Source: Phoebastria nigripes (taxonomy: Eukaryota > Chordata > Aves > Procellariiformes > Diomedeidae). Taken from it: DNA of 64,000 nt. Each line of letters starts with the position of its first letter. Within the stretch, counting starts at the first letter, position 1. The stretch spans positions 707,521 through 771,520 of the forward strand of contig JAYKAV010002766.1 of assembly GCA_035582835.1 (NCBI GenBank), in the 5' to 3' direction. The notes beneath the pieces are model-generated. The model was not told the DNA's origin and searched no databases. It was given only the letters and a program-made list of their open reading frames with translations. Below are positions 1 through 12,200 of the stretch, one piece after another. The position numbers were made by a program, and so were the translations under genes.

Positions 1-78
1 AATAAAACAGGAGTGCGGCTTCAGTTATTGCTGTCTAGGGATTCTCCCTCCCCCTCTCCATCATCCAGCATAAAACCT

Positions 79-553
79 TTATTGGTGTGAAGGAGCGGTG
101 CCCAAGTTCACTGCATTGAGCAGCTCCGGTTTCAAATAACCTCCTCAAAAATCCACAGCAGGAGGAGAGGCAGGAGCCCAAAATCCCATCTCTTCCCTCC
201 GCTCCCCACGACCTGCCCTGGCAAAGCCGTTGCTGGCGAGGGTCGGATGCGGCAGTCCCCGCTCCCTGCGGCAGACCCCCTCCCGCTCCCCCCCCCTCCT
301 CTCCGGCTGGGGCAAGGGTGGGGTTTAATTAATACTCGGAGGCGAGATCCTGGATAAGCGGCGTGGCGTGTGCCAGCTGCGGCAGGTCCCGGCTCGCCGG
401 CATTCCTCCGCCGTGCCCCAACGCCGCCAGCAGACGTGGGGCGAAGCGCAGCTGCGGTGACGGCGGGGGCCGCGGCGCGGCATCAGGAGGGGGCCGGCGA
501 GTCGATGGAAGTCCGACCGCACGTGGAGGCGTCACCACGCGTCCTCCCCTTCA
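79..553 (-). other. CpG-rich block with short ORF and AATAAA, unassigned
   Basis: On the minus strand a frame opens after TGA at 553 and runs to TAA at 329, ending ATPLIQDLASEY. An AATAAA (plus-strand TTTATT, about 79-84) lies some 245 bases further on. This could be the last exon of an unrecognised transcript, but I see no clear acceptor and do not recognise the peptide. Confidence 0.15.
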
Positions 554-1984
554 GCCAACTGCATCTGCACCGATTTGAATGTGACAGTGACTGTTTGGTT
601 ATGTCAACTTTGATGCTTTTTCTTGGGTTTCATTTTGGGTCAAGTTCTCCAGATTCTTGCAGAAATCCCTTCTGTCCATTGAGCACAACTCAGAAGGAAG
701 GCAGGCTGCCCCGTTCCTGCTCTCATCTTCATCATGGGGAGGAAAGTGTCCCCAGCAAACCAAAACCACTCTGGCATGATACGACTGGGGAGGCAGTGGC
801 ATCCTTCTACTCCCGACCATCGCTTTATATTGCAGCAAGCTTAAAAATCTCTGTTAGCGCCTTTGACCCAGGGCTGAGCGTTACGCTCTGCTTTGTAGGT
901 GAAATGTGGCAATGTTAGAGTTTGTCCAAAAACAATACGGTGACTCAAAGAGGGTCCCAGCTCAGAATTGCCCACGCTAAGTACCAGCCAGGCTTTGAAA
1001 CCCAAGTTCAAAATCCACTGTATAAAAGATAAAGTAAACAAAACCAGGCTTGAGCTCGCTTAGCCAGGAGGCCAAGCTACCCCAGCACAGATGTCTTCCC
1101 AAAAAACACCAAAGAATTTGATTTCATCAGCTCTCCGCCGCCCCGGCTGATGGATGCTCTTTGGCCAGACGGGACGAGCCCGTGCCTGGGGCTTCCTGGC
1201 ACCATCGCTACAAACCCGCAAACCTCACCTCTGCTTCTTGGGCGCGTAAAGGAAGAATCAGCCCCTTGCACTGAACGACACAAGCTTTATCTGAAGCACA
1301 GCATTAGTTTCCCAGTCTTTGGGAGGAAGGGTTGTAACTCGGGGTCTTCTAGCTTAGGGGTTGCTGATGCTGGAGAGCACACGATGGAGAAAACCCCTAC
1401 GCCTCCGTGCGACCCTTCATCTCTCATCCGTACCTGGGGAATTGCTTCCCCGGAGATTTCTGCTGTTTGCTAAACTAAATCAACATAGCTGTTATGTTTA
1501 GTAATGTTTCAACTGTTGCTCATTTGATTCCAGTCATTAAAATTTAATATTAGCGTAAGCTTTGAGAAACCCGAGCTGACAGCAGTGAGAGCGGAGGGGG
1601 AAGAAATGCCCCGGCCTGAAAGCTCCTATGAGGAGCTCTTGCTGGTGGCTGTCACTTGTCCCTCGCGCTGAAGAGCCTGACTCGGCCGCGTGATGCTCAC
1701 GGAGACACGGTGCTGAAGGATTCTTCCAACTTTTAGTACCCTTTTATATAAAAAAGGGGCTCCTCAGAGAGGCAGCAATGGAAAGACAGTCACTTGGGTT
1801 AAACTCATGCTGAAGACCAGGAGTTATAGATGAGGTCCCTTTGCTCTGACAGCTTAACATAAGCTAAACCCACGTTATTTCTTCTGTAGCATAGCTGTAT
1901 CTAAGTGATCCATCAGGATGTCCATATAAGCACAGACTCCAAACCACAGAAATGCCTTTCAGCTGCACTTGATCTCACCATAAA

Positions 1985-2045
1985 GCTAGGGGGTAGACTA
2001 GATGACCCCTTAAAGTCTCTTCCAGATGGGTTTCCTACAATCCTC
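1985..2045 (+). repeat. Degraded CR1-like 3' end
   Basis: Reads ggtagactagatgacccctt and then a diverged form of the CR1 tail (tctcttccagatggg). Similar to avian CR1 3' ends but without the ATTCTATG repeat. Old and tentative. Confidence 0.45.
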
Positions 2046-4095
2046 TAACAACGTGGTGCTCCGAACCAGTCCCTACCTAGTTTTCCCCCACCCCCTGAAG
2101 GCCAGGACCACCCTACGTCTCCGTCCTGGCTTCCGATGGCCACGGGAGCTGGCGTGGGCTCAGCCCCTCGGTGTAGCCATCCCCACCGTTGCACCCGCTC
2201 GCTGAACCGAAACACCTCCTGCAAACAAAGCTTCCCCCCGAGCAAGATCCGACAGCTGCTTCCCAGCCTCCTGCCTCCGAGAAACCCGGCCAGGAGGAGC
2301 ACTTACAGCGGGAGAGGGCTCATCCCTCCCGTAGCCAGGATTAGTCCCCCCTGTGACCTGGGAAAGGGACTGGGGGGGGGAGAGAGGAAACGCATGGGTG
2401 GCAGTTCTCCAAAAGTTAAGGGTTTGTTGTAGGTTGTGGCCTTTTGGGGCAAGTTTGAGGGGTGTTTGCAGGCAGGAAAAGAAAAATACATGGGAAGCTT
2501 CAAGTACAAACTGCTTCAAAAGTCATCTGTTCACGGCCTCCGTCAGAGCCTTCAATATATCTTCTTTATTAAAATCTGGACGCAATGAGTCCAGAAGTGC
2601 CCACCTTTGTCAGGGCTGCATTGGCAACGTGCCTGGAGGCCTGAGGCCACGCCTAATTTGCATCTCATTTACACAGATGTTCATTAAAATTAATGCCTTA
2701 AGACATAATATCTGTCCGCATTTGAGCCTTCTGGACAGACGGACCGCGACCGCTCCTGGAGAGCCCCAGCCACCCCATCCTCCTCCCCACGCTCAGCTGC
2801 ATCGTCCCCACGCCGCCCCGGGGAGCAGTGCCCAGCTGAGGAGCTGCCTCTGGTCCCCACGGACACGCTGTGCATGGATCTTGTTTGCGATCCAAGAAGG
2901 GAGACAGTTACGATATTGTCTTAGGTGCAGAGAAATAAAAGCCTGGTGCAACCAAAAAAAGCCCCCCGTGCTCCTCGCTCACCCCAGAGCCCAAGCCAGA
3001 CTTCTCCACCGCTCTCCCTCCTGCACGTATGGAGTACAGACGGTCCCTGCCCGTATGCTGCGATGCCCTTCCACGTGCAGATCAATATCTGGGATTGCAT
3101 TTCCCCTTAGAGAGAATATTAAGATGAGGCTTTGCAAAGATCTGCTCTGCAACATTTACGATTCGTGCAAAAATGCTTGCTCTCTGGATGAACCGTGCAT
3201 GGGAGGAATGCCGCTGCGTAACCGCGATTGCTCCATCCACCCTTCTTGCTTCTCCCCCATTTTATTCTCAGCCATTACACAGCAAAACCCTACCATCACT
3301 GCTGCAACTTTCATTTTTCCATGAACAAAGACCCCAACTGCACCGTGTGGCCTCAATGGCCAATGAATGACTCCTGGTAAGGACACGTCGTTCCCCAAAG
3401 CACCCTTGGCTCGTGCAGCCCAGGCCACTGTTGTCTTAAAGGGTCATCCTCAAGGTCACTGAGATATAGACCATTTGCAAGTGCTACGATGGGTTAAGCT
3501 GCGCCTGCCAGCCCCGCCAACCAAGCAATCTGCACCGATGCTGGGTTTCATCATCGTTTCTAATGAGAGCTGCTCAGCCAGGAATAATCCCTTGCTCTGC
3601 AGGAAAGTTTCACTGGTTTTAAGGACTAGAAACTCCTTTTTGGATATATTTGTTCCAAGTGACTGTGTGGTGTTTAATGCTGAAGTTAAATCCTTCCCAT
3701 CGATATAAGCTCAATGCAAAAGACTGCCCAACACAAGAGTTAACAGCAACATGATCAGATGAGTTTGAGTTTGCCCTGTAGGTAACACTTCCATGCTCTT
3801 TTTTTGGATAGGCAATCCCCAAAACAGAAATACCTTGTCCTGATGAAGGTTTCACAGAGCTATTAAGTGGTGGAACGGGATCAATTAGCCATGAGATGAA
3901 AAGTAAATGGCTGTAAAAATGCCTCCCCCTCCCAGCCCCCATTAACACCAGGAAACGAGCAGCCAGATGTAAATCAGCCCAATCATCAGCTACCAAGCAC
4001 ATCAGTAATAGAAGTTTCACAGCAAGAGAATTTCTAAGCAGTATTAATATAATTAATGTAGTGTAACAGCATGACCCAACACCATAATACTGTAT

Positions 4096-4115
4096 AAAAA
4101 AAAAAAAAAAAAAAA
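4096..4115 (+). repeat. Poly(A) tract, 20 bases
   Basis: Twenty consecutive A in an intron; no target-site duplication or retroposed body recognised. Confidence 0.9.
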
Positions 4116-4767
4116 TCAAACACACTCCAACTCTTCCCTCTCTCAGCATTTCATGCAAGCCTTGATGGTCTCTAGCAGCTCTTTGCTGGAAACATGAACA
4201 GCCCATGGCAAAACTTTGCCTTGGTTTTATTCCCTGGGTGCACCCCTCGTCCCACAGTTCATCTGTGGCTTTACTTGTACCCAAGGACCCCAAAAAAGGA
4301 CCCCCAAATATGTCCCAGATGAAGTGAACAACAAGCAGTAATGGTAGACCAGGAAGAAAGACCTACAGGATGATCTGGTCTNGACTAGACTCTCAGATGA
4401 AGCCAACTTACAGTTCAGATGGACTCAAAACCATCCCTCCCTCCCCCAAAACCTAAATGCAAACCACTCCTACAAGCCCATGAGGTACTGGCACGCCAAC
4501 GTTACACATCACAAGGAGAACAGGGAGAAGTTTTTTCCTCCCAATCACAAAATCTTTCTGCACCTTTTCACCGCAGACTATCAAGTCCAACAGTTGATCT
4601 TATATTCTCCAGAGCAAGGATATTTTACCACACCAAAAACGCTGACGTTACAGCAACAACGAAGCCGCGATAGCTTGAAGACTAGAGCCTACACAAAAGA
4701 CCACAACACTAGACAGACCTTCAAACACCAAACACCACTTAAGAAACGTGATAGCATAAAGACTTAC

Positions 4768-6239
4768 CTTGAAGTCTGCCAACTGCTGGTTGATGGTTTC
4801 CACCTCTGTTCCCACCACCCACTGCAACGCCTCGTTCTCCTCCGCCGCAGTTGTCATGTGGGTCAGCTCCTTTAGCCTGCTGTAAAAGTCCTCGACACGA
4901 GACAGCGTCGTTTCTACCTGCTCCTGACGGTTCTTGCCTCTCTCGGTCAGTTTGCTGCACTGTTTATTCAGGGTCTCCAATTCACGTTTCAGTCCTAACA
5001 AATCGGGGCTCCCTTCATCCTCCAGCATCTTCTTACATTCACTTTCAGAAGCTTCAATGTCAGACTTCAGCCTGTGGAGTTTGCCCAGGAACATGCGAAC
5101 ATCCTCTGCTTGGGACTGAAGGCTGTCAGAGTCTCTCCCGATGGGGCCCATGCTGTCTAACTCATCATCGAGATCTGCCAGTTGAGAGAACATCTCCCTC
5201 ACCCGATTATTGAATTGGCCGATCCCTTCAAGCTTGTTTTCCATGAGCGTACAGCAGTCATTTACTTTCTGCTTCACAGCTTTGAAGTCCTGCTGAGCCA
5301 CCTCAGCTTGGCTTAAGAGCTGGGAACAGTCGGACCCATCTGGGGCATCTTCTACTAGACCTTGAGTGAAGTTTTTCAGATAATCCACTTGGGGCTCCAG
5401 GGCCTGCAGCACCTCCTGCTGTGCCCTCAGCTTCTCCAAATTCTTGTTGCTGCAGGCTTGNGGCCCTAGTGCATCATAGATCTCCAGCTGGTGCTTTGCC
5501 CCTTCCAGCTTCTTCTCAATGTTCTTGAAGCTCTCTTGAAACTCCTTGAGCCTCTGTGACATTTCTTCGATGGAGCCCGTCTTGGCTTGCAGCTCTTCTG
5601 TGATGGCATCCATCTTCTGATTGATCCCAGCCTTCTCATCCCGAATGTCATCCTCATCGGTTTGAGAAGCATCAATCAGGATGTCGGCAGCGCTGTTCAG
5701 CATCTCCAGCAAGGAGCGACGCTTCTCCACATCACTCAGCATAGCCTTTGATCTCAGAAGAGTCGCCTCCAGCTGCACCGGATCCAGAGTTACTTCCAGC
5801 TCTGACATCTTTGCCTTGCAGTCCTCCACCCAAGGGAGGAGGTCCTCCGTGTGCCGTTGGTACTTCTGAGCTTTCTGCAAACAGTCCTTGAGCTTAGAGT
5901 GTCTATCAGCAGCCTGTTTACTGAGCTCTTCCCAGTGTGTTTTGAGGCTGACCAACTGGTTTTGCAGAGTGGTCTTCTCCTCCCCAGGCTGGACAGAAAG
6001 CAGCAAAGATTCTCCCTCGGCTACAATCATCTCNTAGGAGCCACTGTGTTGGTTGAGGCTCTTCTGGAACTCTTCTTGTTCCTGAATTTGGCTCTGTAGC
6101 CTCTCCAGTTTAGCAGAAATAGGTTGGCTCTGAGCTTGCTGGCACAGTTTGTCATCTAGCCAGGTCCTGAGTTCATCAAACATATGCTGGAACTGCTGGG
6201 AACTTGCAAGCGCAGTCTGCAGTCGGTTCATCCGGTCGG
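4768..6239 (-). CDS. MACF1: MACF1 exon: spectrin repeats, 1472 bases, last in window
   Basis: Two bases plus 490 codons, [19 protein letters not shown] to INQQLADFK, donor gtaagt. It covers about four spectrin repeats, with markers [18 protein letters not shown] (Tyr forced at the N in 6034), [19 protein letters not shown] and [20 protein letters not shown]. Ns at 5461 (CCN, Pro) and 6034 (TAN) are both third positions. The rod continues beyond position 1. Confidence 0.96.
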
Positions 6240-9200
6240 CTGAAATGGAAATAAGATTAGAACGCGACAATTAAGCTGAAATCAAATAAGCAAAGTGCAA
6301 TTATTTAAAATCATCTCAGATGCACCAACTGTGTTTTGATTAACAGGAAGGAGCTTTCCATTGCATCACTAGCCTTTTTGCTCACTGATTCATGAATTTC
6401 TTAAGTAGTAACAGGCAATGGTAGCGCAGTAGTCTCAGTTCTCCTGACTAGTCTCTAAATGCAACCTNTTAGAAACCAGAAGAGGCATCCCAAGATTAGA
6501 GGGTGGCCACTGAGTCTTCTCCATGCCCCGTTCTGAATTTAGGAACCAGGTTTTTTTTCCCCAAGCACAGCACATGCCACACTGCTGCAAGCCAGGCAGG
6601 CTTGTTGAAGAGCCACGTCAGTGGGACTGAACATCTCTGCTCACTCTCCAGCCTCAGGTATGTCTGGAGCATGAACTCTCCTGTGCTTAGTCCCACATAA
6701 AGCACCCATGAAACACCCTAAAAAATGATAANTGGTGCTTCCCCTATTATTCCTAGAAACCAAGTGATGGGAGAGCCCTTTGGCAAAAAGCAGGGATGGA
6801 GTCTGACATCCCAACATCTCTTAAGCGACTTCTCCATGCTGTCTCACCTGCCAGGTCTTCCAGGCCTTTGAGAGGAAGCGCCACTGTCTCCAGACGTTTC
6901 CTTAACTCATCTTTGAGATACTGCTCCCCAATCAGGACAGAGAGGTCATCACAGAGGGTCTGAGCCTCTGCAATCTCCTCTTCCAGCTGCTCCAGGTCTG
7001 AGCGGATCTCACTGGTTTCTTCCAGCTGCTGTTTCACGGCATCAGGCTGCGTGCTGACGGCAGACTGGCTGCTCAGGCGTTGCCCAACTGCCTTCACCTT
7101 CTCAGAGAGGCTCTGGAGGAGCTCCTGGTACTGGGTGCTCTTCACTATGGCTTGGTCAATTTGGCTGGAGCGGGAGTTGAGGCGTTCTGTTAGCTCAGAC
7201 CATTTCTGATTAACCCCTTGGAGCTCTTCCCGCACCTGGTTAGTGGATGGAGAAACATCTCCAGGGCCAGTCAAGATGCTCTGAGCTGCCTGGTTGAGCT
7301 GNTCATGCTGTTGTCTGCGAGCTTCAAATTCCTTCAGCATAAACTGGAACAGAAATAACATAAAAATGTTTGCATATAACTGACAGCTCCGAGTACACAC
7401 AGTCAAAACAAACCAGACCTCCAGGGGCTTTATCGAGCCCATGGAATCAGTAGGAACAAGCCCTGGGGTGGGACGGCAATTGGGTTGGGAAGACCACGAT
7501 TTACTGTGACCTTGCAACTTAAAAAGCTGGGAGGGGTCTGCGGCTCCAGTACTTTGCTCTCTCTCTTATTTGTCCTACTGCTGTGTAATGTAATATAAAC
7601 CAGTTAGATGAGAAGGAAATCTAATTATGTTAACTGGGGCATTTTATTTTATGATGTGGCCGGTTACGGACATGTTAGGATTTGGAAGCAGGAGGTACGG
7701 AAAGGGCAGGCTGCCAGGCAGAGGTGCAGCATTAGCAAGTCCTGCAGAGCATCAGCACAGGTCTTGTTTAAAGCAATTTCACTCTCCAAGAGGGGCCAAG
7801 TGATTCACTGATGAGTCAATCCAGCGCAGGAAAGGGAGCTCGGCCACTGCACCCGTTTCAAGTTATTCACAGTAGTTTGCACTCAACAGGAGGACTTGGG
7901 AGAGGAGCCATGAGGTCTCCCAACACTCGCTGCATGGCAGAGCGCTTGCAAGACAAATAACTCCAAGTGCCATCTTCTACCTCACGTACTGGATGAGACA
8001 CCCTCCCTCCTTGTCCTGAACCCACCATGGAGATGCGTCCTCAGCTCCCGGCTCACCTGGACCTGCTGCTTCTGTGCGTTCAGCATGTTCGGGTCAATGG
8101 AGAGGGGTCCCAGCACGCTCATCATCAGCTCCTTCTCCATGAGCCAGGGGCGCAGCTGGGCTTCGGCAGCCTGGAAGCTGGCCAGCTGGTTCGCCGACTC
8201 CTCCAGCTTCTGCTGCCGCTCGGCCGTTGCCTGGCTGGCTCTTTCCCACCTGCAATCTGAAGCACCGGCTGTGTTGGCAGTGGTCGCGCTCCCGGCCAGC
8301 CCACCTCTCCANTGAGAAGGTTTTTTACCCTTCCCCATGGTTTCCCCGATGGGAAACCTCCTCAGCTTTTCAATAAAACTAGCGTGGCTCTATTCACTCT
8401 CCATCTAATAAGCCGTTACCCATTTCTAATGGCTACGTGGTCTTNAAGCTCATAGAAAAAAACCTTGCAAGCAGGATTTCTGCGCTCTAGTCACTACTGC
8501 CACGAGCTGGTCTGACCTTGGGTGAGCCATCTCACATCCCTGGCTCGATAAATGAGGATACTCTCATCTGTATCAGTCCTCACACAGCACATTCAGATCT
8601 CCTGGACGGAGAACTCCATAAACGCGTTCCTGCTATTCCAAAGAAGAGAATCTCTGGGCTTCTTCTTAAATACACAGTCTTGTTTAGTCAACATTTAATT
8701 ACCTAGGATAGCCTTACTAATGACTAGAATTTTATATCAAGCAGTGAAGCTTTTAATCAAAATAATCAACCCATGTGGCTAATGCTTTTTTTTTCTTTCN
8801 NNNNNNNNNNNNNNNNNNNNNNNNAAAAGAAGTAATTTAAGGAGGCAAGTCTTTAAAATATACATCCATCATAGAGATTTCATTAATCACGACAATGCTC
8901 ATCTCAGGAACACCTTGTACACCAGACAGCTTGGAGATAAGTTCGCTATTTACTAAATTTTAATTAGAAGCGACTCTGCTCTGCTGTGACTTTGGAATCA
9001 CCCTGCAATCCTGAACCACTTCTAACGTGATGTTTCAAGACAGAAGCCTCACTAAGTGCTTCAGGCACTTACTCAGGTCCTCCTGCATCTTCTTCCAGTT
9101 TGCTGCTTCCGGAGAATCTGGATATTTCTCCAGCAAGCCAGAAAGTGCTTCCTTTACCTTCTGGATCTTCCCAGAATTCTGTTCCAATTCAGCCAGAAAT

Positions 9201-12200
9201 GCCTGGAAAATAATCATTTGAACTTCTATAGGGCAAAAGAATGAAATCACCGAGTAGGAACGAAGCAGCAGCTACAAGCTGAGTCGGACAATTTCTGTTC
9301 TTTGCTCTTTAATGAAATCACTTCATTTTATTAGCAANATCGTGAGCTAACTTGGCTCCAAGAGCAGGGAAAGGCTGGGGATTGCTTTCCAGGAGAAGTT
9401 GGAGTGACCCAGCAACAAGGGCTCCAGATAAGCTCCTTTCCCCTGAGCCAAATGCCTGAAAGCAACAGGTCTAAGNGCAACGAGGGTCGAGCACAGCGCG
9501 GGGGCTCCTGCTCCACGGACCCGCCTGCGATCCCTTCTGGGGAAAGCCCTTCTTTAACCCAGGGCAGATCCTCGTTGCTAATCCTTCTAGCTCTGCTGCA
9601 ATAAAGCACATCTCCAAGATCCTTTGGGAGGAGGTGCTCAGATCCCCNTTTATTGGTGTGGAAGAGAAGTTACCTTGTTGTGCTCAGCCTGGGCTCTCAT
9701 CGTCTCCGTCTTGGTGGGCGAGGAGGAGGCGTCCAGCTCCGACAGTGTTCGTTCCTTCGACTCCAGCCACTTCAGCATCGAGCTTGCCTCCTCCTGCACT
9801 TCTTGCATCTTCTCTAGCATAGCCGAGAGCTGCTGCTGGCGTTCCCGCAGCACCGCGCCAAGGCCCTGGTACTGCTGGGTCACGTCCGACACATCGCACT
9901 GGATCTCGGTCAGATCTGTTTCCAAAAAGCAGCCTGAGATGAGGACCGCTGCCCGAGTTACGCATCTTAACCTGGATTATCAGGTACTAATCTAGCCCCG
10001 GGCAGCCACAGCTGGCCAAGCAGGAGGAGCAAGAGGCCACGCTGCCGTCCGTCTGTCTGCAGAGCAATGTCAGATTATCCTCACCTCTCATGCCAGAGGG
10101 GCCCTTCCAGTTGCACCACGTATGCACGTTGACAGTTTGCAAACAAAGCAAATGCCTTCGTGTTTGTGAGACTGATGCAAGCTGAGCCCCCCTTTCGCAA
10201 TGTCACTGCTAATACAGTGTTAAATAATTTGACACCAAAATATAAAGCCATTTTTATGCACCTATTATCTCGTTGAACCGGTGGACTAACAGCAGATAAC
10301 AGGCAATAATTAAAATTGCTCTTCAAACTGAAGGGTTGGATGGGTTATAATCCCTTAGAACCAATAAATTTAATTGCAGGCCTTAAAACGATCTCCCATT
10401 TATCAGCTTTTAACACCACCTGATGGGGTGTCAGGGTGTTGTCACTCCCCAAAGCTGCCCCTCTCCGTCCTTCAGCCTGACCTACATCCTCCATCACCGC
10501 CTGCCTGTCCCGTGGCTCCGGCTACCGCACAGCGCGGCTGAGAATTCACAAGCCTATTTGCAGGCTCATTTCACTTGTGCCGGGATGCTGACGGTGTCAC
10601 ATTGTGGTTTATATTCTCACGGATGGAAATGCACAGACAAAAACGGACAGGGAGACGGCGAGGCGGCCTCGGCACGCACGTGCCGGCACAGCGGTGACAG
10701 CGAGCTCACCTTTGCACGTGTGGTATCCGTTCACGCTGCCTACTGACCCTCCCGGAGCGGGCAGCGCGGCACCTGAGCAGAGGGGACGGAGACAGACAGA
10801 GGGACAAGACAGATGTGTTAGGAATGCAGACAGCAAGCGATGAACGGCCCTCCACGACACGGACCACACCGGCCACCAAGCACGGACGCGGCACCTCCAC
10901 GGGCCCACCCGCCTGGCGCTGATGAACTCACCGGTTCGGTGCCGAGCGATCGGCATTAGTACGATTTGGAGCCCGTTTATTTCTCCTCCTCCCAACAACA
11001 CCCGCACCCCTCGTTTTCCTGGAGCTGCTCCTGCCTCGCTGGACCAGAAGCAGAAGAGCTAAAGCTGCCTGGAGCTGGGCACCTCTCCCAACATCACCCA
11101 AGGTGGACGTGGCTCCTGCATGGACCATAATACTGGGGGCCACTGGCCACCCCTCCACCCCTGGAAAGCTGCTACCCTGAGCATGATTTTGTGAATTATA
11201 ATATCAAGTGAGATTTCTGAATGCCTTCCCTGAAGAGATTAACTCCCCTTGAAGAGATTAACTCCCCCATATTCTCCTTTTCTTATGGAATGAAGCTATT
11301 TAAACCCGCCTTGGTGCACAGGCGTGCTCTCTTTGCCAAGAGGCTCCACGCAGGATGCGTCACTGTCCCCTCCTTGGACACCAGCTTCACAACCAAAGGG
11401 GGATTCATCAGAAACATTACCGGGTAAGTCTCTCTCTTTCTAACCACACATTTTAAAGTTTTCATGGATGTAAGGGGCTGCAGCTTCGGTCACTCCACAT
11501 GGGTGACCATGTGGGTCACCCACAACAAGCCTCTCCCTGCTTCTCTTGGAGGTTTCCCACTGAACTGCTCATCAAGTTAACCCTAACAAACATACCTAGA
11601 CTGTGAATTCCCATAAATGCCCATCAATGATGAGAGTCCAGAGACTTGTTCTCATGAGCTGGAAGACATCTTTTAGTTGGTTTCCAAATGAACCAGACAT
11701 AATCTCATTGCTTCACAGACTTGAAGCCAAAAAGGAGACTAGTAAATCACGCCTGAATATTGCAGTCTTAAATTTCATCCAGATACGAAACCCAAATACT
11801 GGAGTTTGATTAAAACGCTCCAGTCCCCAGGAGGCTGAAGCACATCACCAAGAGAAAGCAGGAGCCACCTCCATGAGCTCCCTGCGGGGCCGAGAGCCCG
11901 GACCCCTGTGCTGCGGCAGCCTGAAGCTCCCATGCTCNATCCGAGCAGTGGTACGTGTCCCCACGCTGGGCTCACAGCTAACGCAGGGTAATTCAGTGCT
12001 CGTTACGCTACAGCAAACTAAGCCAAGTTGGTGGGCTCCGAGCGCTTGGCTGATGCATTAATGCACAAGCGGCAGCAATTCGACAGCCAGGCTGAGCCCC
12101 ATGATACTGGGACCACCACTCTGAAGTTTGTTAAAGAGGGGAAATAACGCCATTTTTTGCTTGAGGCACGCTCAGAGAAGATGCAATGAGAGCAAACAGA

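Larger units (their letters stand above)
1..4767 (-). other. Intron (partial) after the last exon in the window
   Basis: No MACF1 exon is recognised here. Contents: a CpG-rich patch at about 200-550 with a short open frame, a CR1-like relic near 1985-2045, and a 20-base A tract at 4096-4115. The rest shows no structure I can support. Confidence 0.6.

Noticed and set aside
2353..3324. 323-codon plus-strand open frame
   Set aside because: Low-complexity translation with no recognisable domain, crossing sequence with a CR1-like relic nearby; no splice or start context. A GC-driven chance ORF.
8249..8256. Nearer acceptor at the exon ending 8256
   Set aside because: Using the inner cag would shift the frame; the outer acceptor gives the conserved N-x-RWERA continuation.
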